DNA of 64,000 bases from Phascolarctos cinereus (lineage: Eukaryota > Chordata > Mammalia > Diprotodontia > Phascolarctidae). Position 1 is the first letter of the stretch. Every line of letters starts with the position of its first letter. The notes below the pieces were generated by a model. It was not told where the DNA came from. It searched no databases and was given only the letters and a program-made list of their open reading frames with translations. The DNA is taken from positions 7,468,001 through 7,532,000 of the forward strand of contig NW_018344057.1 of assembly GCF_002099425.1 (NCBI RefSeq). The letters run 5' to 3'. Positions 59,231-64,000 of the stretch are shown one piece after another. The translations under genes and the position numbers were made by a program.

Positions 59231-59859
59231 GTACAAATGAGGAAGGGACATACAAAAACAAGCCAGCTTAGTTTTACTAACTCCCAGTCTAGGCTACTAG
59301 AATATAATATGTAATTGGATGGAAAACCCATAGAGCTGGTCCATAGACACTTCAAAAAGACAATAAAGGGGGTCCAGAATTGAATAGAAGAAGGTAGGTG
59401 ATCTGGGATTGCCTTTGAGAAGTTGTACAGTGATTTTAATGTCCCCAAGATTCTCCCCAAATCAAAAACCTTTCTCTCTACTATCAGTAATCTTTTGTGT
59501 AAATATGAGTGATGGAATACTGCAGTATCCAAAGACTTAAAGTTATGAGGCACCTGAAAGACCATGGCAAGGTATACAGAAGGCATGTGTAGGCTGCAAT
59601 ATGTTACCAATGAAGAAATAACACAGGAGAAGGAGAATCAAAGATATCAAGGTGATATATGATGGGAAACTTAGGCAGGCCAATCATGTAGTGAAAGTGA
59701 GGGATAAATCATGTGCTCTATCGGTATCCAGAAAATTTCAAGAGGTCTAGAGGAAGGCCCCTAGAAAGCTGTGTGAACCCCTATGAAGGATTCATGGGGC
59801 GACATAGACAAGAACCTTACAAAATGAAAAGGTATGGATAGGTTGTGATCTGTATTCCA

Positions 59860-59940
59860 ATCAATGAAAATCACAGATCCATCCATGTATCTTTATATAT
59901 CCATACATCTAGGTCTATCTAGATCTATCTATTGATCTGT
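59860..59940. repeat. Imperfect (ATCT)n/(ATCC)n tract
   Basis: Short, degenerate tetranucleotide tract. Confidence 0.75.
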
Positions 59941-59979
59941 AAAACATTGTATTGTTAGCTACCCTTATACACAATATCG

Positions 59980-60090
59980 TCTTGTTTATTTAACTGGACA
60001 AAAATTTCCTTAAGGGCAGAGGATCCGCCCAGCACAGTGTCATACACATTGTATACACTCAATAAATAGCTGTTGCTTGATTGGATAGAC
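59980..60090 (+). repeat. L2 3' end
   Basis: ccttaagggcagaggatccg, agcacagtgtcatacacatt, actcaataaatagctgttgc, ttgattgga. Confidence 0.82.
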
Positions 60091-60295
60091 AGAATGTGTC
60101 TTCTTAATTTTTGTAAATAAAAGGAAACTACATGGAGGAATGGTGATTGTTGACAGTATCCATCTCGGGTAATGATTAGATCACAAGAGCAGCTCATGAC
60201 TTTAAATGTCTGCACATAAAAGCCCAAAGTTTAGATAATAAACAAAAGGAGCCAGAGGTCCTAGTGCAATGAGGCAAATGTGACCTCGTGAATAT

Positions 60296-60710
60296 TGTCA
60301 GCCAGACAGAACTGGCCTTAAACTATGGGCGGCCAAAGTCAAATAGAGCAGACTAGAGACAGGAGAGTCAGAAATCAAACAGAAGTTTAATTTCAAAGTG
60401 AGAGAAATAGCTTACAAGCAAGGACAGATGTGCTGGGGCCCCGCCTCTAGTTGGGGGGCACTTTAGTGTGGGGAGATCTCAATACTTATACCAACTGGCT
60501 GTGCAGTGAGCTGTAACCTTGACAGTGAGGGCTAGCAGCAACAATGTGACAAGTGTGATTCATAGCAGGGCTTCATGACCAGAAACAATTCTAGGATTTT
60601 GCTGTGGCTGAGATCATCTAGAAGATGAGGGCAAAGGATTGTTGTTCTGGGCACAACCTCTTTGCTGGGCCTTAGCTCAGGAAAACAGGGTGTCTCATAA
60701 TATCGTGACA
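60296..60710 (-). mobile_element. LTR of an endogenous retrovirus fossil
   Basis: 415 bases. On the minus strand it begins TGTCA and ends TGACA, a perfect 5-base terminal inverted repeat. Near its 3' third it has gaaattaaacttctgtttga, an ATTAAA-type polyadenylation site, with a CT-rich U5 beyond. Immediately before the TG the minus strand carries a polypurine tract (aaaaggggcaaa, 60711-60722), so this is the 3' LTR of a provirus. Class I-like. Confidence 0.8.
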
Positions 60711-61300
60711 TTTGCCCCTTTTGGCCAAAGGGATGGGGTCTGAATTCTTTCACACCCTCTACCCCTCTGGCCAACAAAGGAGAGGTAGGTATAAGCCAAG
60801 ATGCCGCAAGAGGTCAGTTGGGCCAGGATGAGATGTTGCCCAGGAGTTTAGTTCCTTGAGGTGACGTATTTGGGGAGTGCTAGCCATTGTTTGCTTGCAA
60901 GCAGAAAAGAGAGAGAGGTCAAGAATGTAGACAGAGAAAATGCCATCACACATTTGAATCATAGCCTCGGTGGCTGAGCATGTAACAAAAGGGAAAAGCA
61001 TGGTATACTCAACCCTCATCCAGAATCTTGGGACAGCTGACTCATCTGGCTGTCAGCTGCTCCTGGGTCCATACTAGATGAACCTTGAGGTCTCTGGAGG
61101 TTCTTCTGTCCAGTCAGGAGCAGGGGCTTTCTTCAGATGATCCAGGAGGACACACCCACAAATTTGGCAGCTGTGACAGTAGTCAGAAGGACCTGGTAGG
61201 GGTCCTTAGAAGACATAGGAGTTGACGATTATGAGAAAACTCCTTGTATCAATATTTGGATCTGAGTTTGTCATCAGCATAACATATATCCTTGATTAAG
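60711..61300 (-). mobile_element. Internal end of the same provirus: integrase C terminus to polypurine tract
   Basis: On the minus strand 61290-61115 carries gamma-type integrase C-terminal words (YKEFSH, DPYQVLLTT, then HLKKAPAPDW). About 400 bases without a recognisable env gene follow, then the polypurine tract. The other end of the provirus was not found in this window. Broken several times; fossil. Confidence 0.68.
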
Positions 61301-63339
61301 TATCTCTAAACAGCACAGAGAGATCCAGTTTCCCAGCTATGGAGGGCTAGGTTGAAATGCAATGAGGTTTTTCTCACAGTTCCCATAATTGCATAACTAC
61401 ATTAAGTCAGGTACAGATCAAACTACTTAGGGGTCTCACAATGGACTAGTTCTGAGAAGGGTTATTTACATGTCACCAAGGTAACCAAGAAAATGAACAT
61501 AAACATCTTGAAACGAAAGACCAAAGCAATACAATAGTTCTCACTAATATTAACTAACATTGAGTCTCCTTGTATCCTACTAATCCATTCTCAGTGTCCA
61601 TTTAATCAGCATATTTTGAGTCCAGATGTCTCACGTAGTCATCTGGTCCCTAGATACATTTTCTTGGACAACATGCTTATTCTCAGCACAGCTGTAAAAG
61701 GGGCTCTGCTTCTCTAGTTCCAAATCTAGAGGTTCCCAGATAATTCTGACTTCATGTAATTTAGTATAATCACTTAAATTTGGTTCTTCAATCTTGAAAC
61801 TTCAGAGAATTTCAGTTTATATACCATTTTCTATTTCTATCCTTACTTAAATCTAGTGCCTGATATAAGAATCTTTTAAAAATTTATGAGGGCCTGACTA
61901 TAAAATGAACTCTTCTACCTTTTAAAATGATCAGACAGATACTTTTAAATAATTTCATTTTCTTTACTATTATCAATACAATTTATGTGTAAAATCCTTA
62001 ATCCAATTTTGATAACTTATTACTAAAACATACTCAAAATCTGGATTTCTATGAAAGATAAACTTGAAAGCTGATTGTATATATCTGTATATAATTCTTA
62101 GAGAAAAGTCTAATCCTGTTGCTTTCTCAAAATTTTTGATTCCATTTATTTAGAAAACTTTTTACATGACATATTTGTCTTATTACTTTGTCTAATCATT
62201 TCCCCCTTAGGAAGATATCATTATAATTTGACCACAAACATAGATTAAAATTGTAAGATGTTCATACTTGCATCCTGTTACAGTAACTCAGAGATGATTC
62301 AGTATCAGTCTACCAAATACATTTAATATTGTATTTACAAATCTTCTTGATTATAGAAATTTGCTACAAAAAGATAGAGACAGTTATGATAATGCCATGT
62401 ATCATAACAGGAGAAAAAACTCCCTTAGCTCTGTTTGATTCCAGGCATGAGTCATATCTGAAAGCTAATCATGTAGTCACAGAGTATTAAAAGCAAGGAT
62501 TAACAAGGCGGGAATTTTCCTTTTCAGAAAGGATACAGCACAATGGGGAAATAGAGTCAGGAGGATCCTAGATAGGCCGGCCCATGGTCATCCCCAAAAC
62601 TTTTCCCAGGTACAGACATCCACCTTTAGCAGTTCTCATACTGCAGCATGTGACATTTTATACTACTGGCTTTATGGCAATTCAGACAACTATTCCTATA
62701 ATCAAAGCTCAAAACAATAGTAGATTACAGTCCCAGGGATTTTTACTTTAAACAACAAAGCTATTTCACTAACCACAAGCTAGGACTTGAATGTCTTTCC
62801 TGATATTTCCCTAACAGTTAACATTTCATTAATCCTTTACTTATAAATTAAAACTACCCGTATTCTGGGGCTTCAGACATACAGTAAAAACCTGATAGTT
62901 GACTCATCATATGTTGAAGAATCTTTAAACCACCCTATACATTTCATAATAGCCAAGAATTTCAAATGAAAATTTGCTATTATGTATTATTGCTATTATT
63001 TGTTTTGTAAGAAAATATACCTCATTAAATAATTAGATTTTCAGACATCTATTTTTATCACATCCTTTTAAAAACCCAATTCATGTGTAACAGCATCCAG
63101 ATTAAAAAGTTGTTTTGTCTAACAGCATTTCTGTTACAATGATCTCTCAAATTTCAAAATATAAGAGAATTTAGAAATACAATAATAACATAAACAATAT
63201 CATATATTTCAAACATAAAACAAAACTTCAGGTGATAGCAATTGCATTTCCAAATTATCACATATGAAATTCATTAATGTTATTAACTTTGACATTTTAA
63301 AACCACTTTAGAAGTATGGAACAATTACATTCAATTAAA
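61301..63339. other. Unassigned AT-rich sequence
   Basis: No gene or repeat recognised. Part may be further, unrecognisable proviral DNA. Confidence 0.45.
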
Positions 63340-63515
63340 GAAATAATGTAGCACTTAGCATATGCCAGTCACTGTATTAAGCATTTTACAATTATTATGT
63401 TATTTTGGTCTTCACAACAACCTTAGGAGATGGATACCATTATTATTTTTCCCTTTACAGATCAGGAAACTGGGACAGAGACAAGATAACTTTCCTAAGA
63501 TTATGCAGCTAATAA
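63340..63515 (+). repeat. MIR-family SINE
   Basis: gtagcacttagcatatgcca, cttcacaacaaccttaggag, cagatcaggaaactgggaca: an L2/MIR-type unit with the MIR CORE in complement order. Confidence 0.65.
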
Positions 63516-63520
63516 ATTTC

Positions 63521-63830
63521 TTTTTTAATGAAAATAAACTTTATTACATCAAGCAATACGTGCATACAAAGACGCACATAACAGTTTTAGTCATCCAGAT
63601 TTTTTAAAAAATTATTCTATGGCAAACTCAAGACCTGAAATCTAGTCTTCATCTGAAAAGTAACTATCTGGGTTCTTAATTTTTTAGTAGGCTGATCAGT
63701 CCTCTGTATTTATAAATCATGCATTTTAAGTAGACTTCACAAACAATCATGCAAATGCTCACACACCAAAAACAAAACAAACAAGCAAACAAAAAATCCT
63801 ATGTTATTTTTTAAAGCAGGGTCTCTATCA
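63521..63830 (-). other. 3'-UTR-like sequence with polyadenylation signal
   Basis: On the minus strand an AATAAA (complement tttatt, 63540-63545) is followed 14-19 bases on by an A run (63521-63526), where it meets a MIR. This fits the end of a retrocopied or genuine transcript running from beyond the window edge. The transcript is not identified. Confidence 0.35.
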
Positions 63831-63899
63831 TGTAGCCCTATCTGGGAGATACCCAACTGCCAGGTAGAACATGCAGTCGGCATTGACTCATGAAAAAAT

Positions 63900-64000
63900 C
63901 CTCAAGAGTTATTGGAGGTTCTGGAGAAGGTGCAAAAGAATGACAATTTGGGTGGTTTTAAGAGTACTCAAAGGAAGAAAATTAAAGATTGGGCAGGTTA
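63900..64000 (+). repeat. Possible CR1/L3 fragment
   Basis: ggttctggagaaggtgcaaa resembles the CR1/L3 'ctggagaaggtgcagagga' segment; cut off by the window end. Confidence 0.4.

Larger units (their letters stand above)
58100..59850 (+). repeat. RTE-type LINE, RT to C-terminal region, with insertions
   Basis: ggagacaaagaagaataatt, acatatgcctattttctcaa, gtgtacttgatgaaggtatg (RT start); tatagcattgtgctgattat (58955); gatggaatactgcagtatcc, ttatgaggcacctgaaagac (59510). It is interrupted by MITE B (58708-58916) and a hAT scrap (59093-59230). Many breaks. Confidence 0.75.

Overview
The window looks like gene-poor nuclear DNA from a marsupial, probably an Australian one. It is dominated by retroposons typical of marsupials: CORE-SINEs with an RTE/BovB-type tail (Mar1 type), short WSINE1-like copies with an A-rich tail, Ther-type CORE-SINEs, MIR, L2, CR1/L3, RTE, marsupial L1 3' ends and hAT-type MITEs. 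I saw no copy of the SINE that is very abundant in the opossum Monodelphis, which together with the WSINE1-like copies favours an australidelphian source. That is inference from memory of consensus sequences. No multi-exon gene, tRNA, rRNA or CRISPR array is recognisable. The stretch could be intergenic or lie inside a large intron.

The one host-gene trace I can name is a processed pseudogene of SNRPF (spliceosomal Sm protein F) at about 15.2-15.65 kb. A possible antisense 3'-UTR-like sequence lies at 63.5-63.8 kb and is unidentified.

Layout. 0-3.3 kb: an unclassified stretch with an internal 158-base duplication, then old SINEs. 3.3-13 kb: a stack of L2 elements. A sense L2 (4.85-6.08 kb) abuts an antisense L2 whose two halves (6.09-6.48 and 8.14-10.4 kb) are separated by 1.65 kb of younger insertions (MITE, repeat X, L1 carrying a WSINE, RTE end, MIR3-like SINE). 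Another sense L2 (11.1-12.9 kb) holds three SINEs. 13.3-14.1 kb: antisense retroviral integrase fossil. 15.2 kb: SNRPF pseudogene. 17.5-18.3 kb: solo LTR fossil. 19-26 kb: scattered SINEs and long unassigned AT-rich DNA. 26.7-29.4 kb: a CR1/L3 LINE interrupted by an L2 end, a GA array and a 5'-truncated L1 with a clean 15-base target duplication, followed by an L2 split by a hAT-type MITE. 31-45 kb: L2 ends, MIR/Mar1 SINEs, more MITEs and a striking 27-base higher-order microsatellite array (42.7-43.2 kb). 45-53 kb: mostly unassigned, with L2 ends and a TA array. 53.6-59.9 kb: two RTE LINE fragments, a CT array and a second MITE family. 60.3-61.3 kb: antisense LTR, polypurine tract and end of integrase from a class I retrovirus fossil. 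61.3-64 kb: AT-rich, largely unassigned.

No genes here work together as a system. The interest lies in the layered history of insertions. Every predicted open reading frame except the one over the SNRPF retrocopy is either a LINE remnant, a microsatellite artefact or chance.
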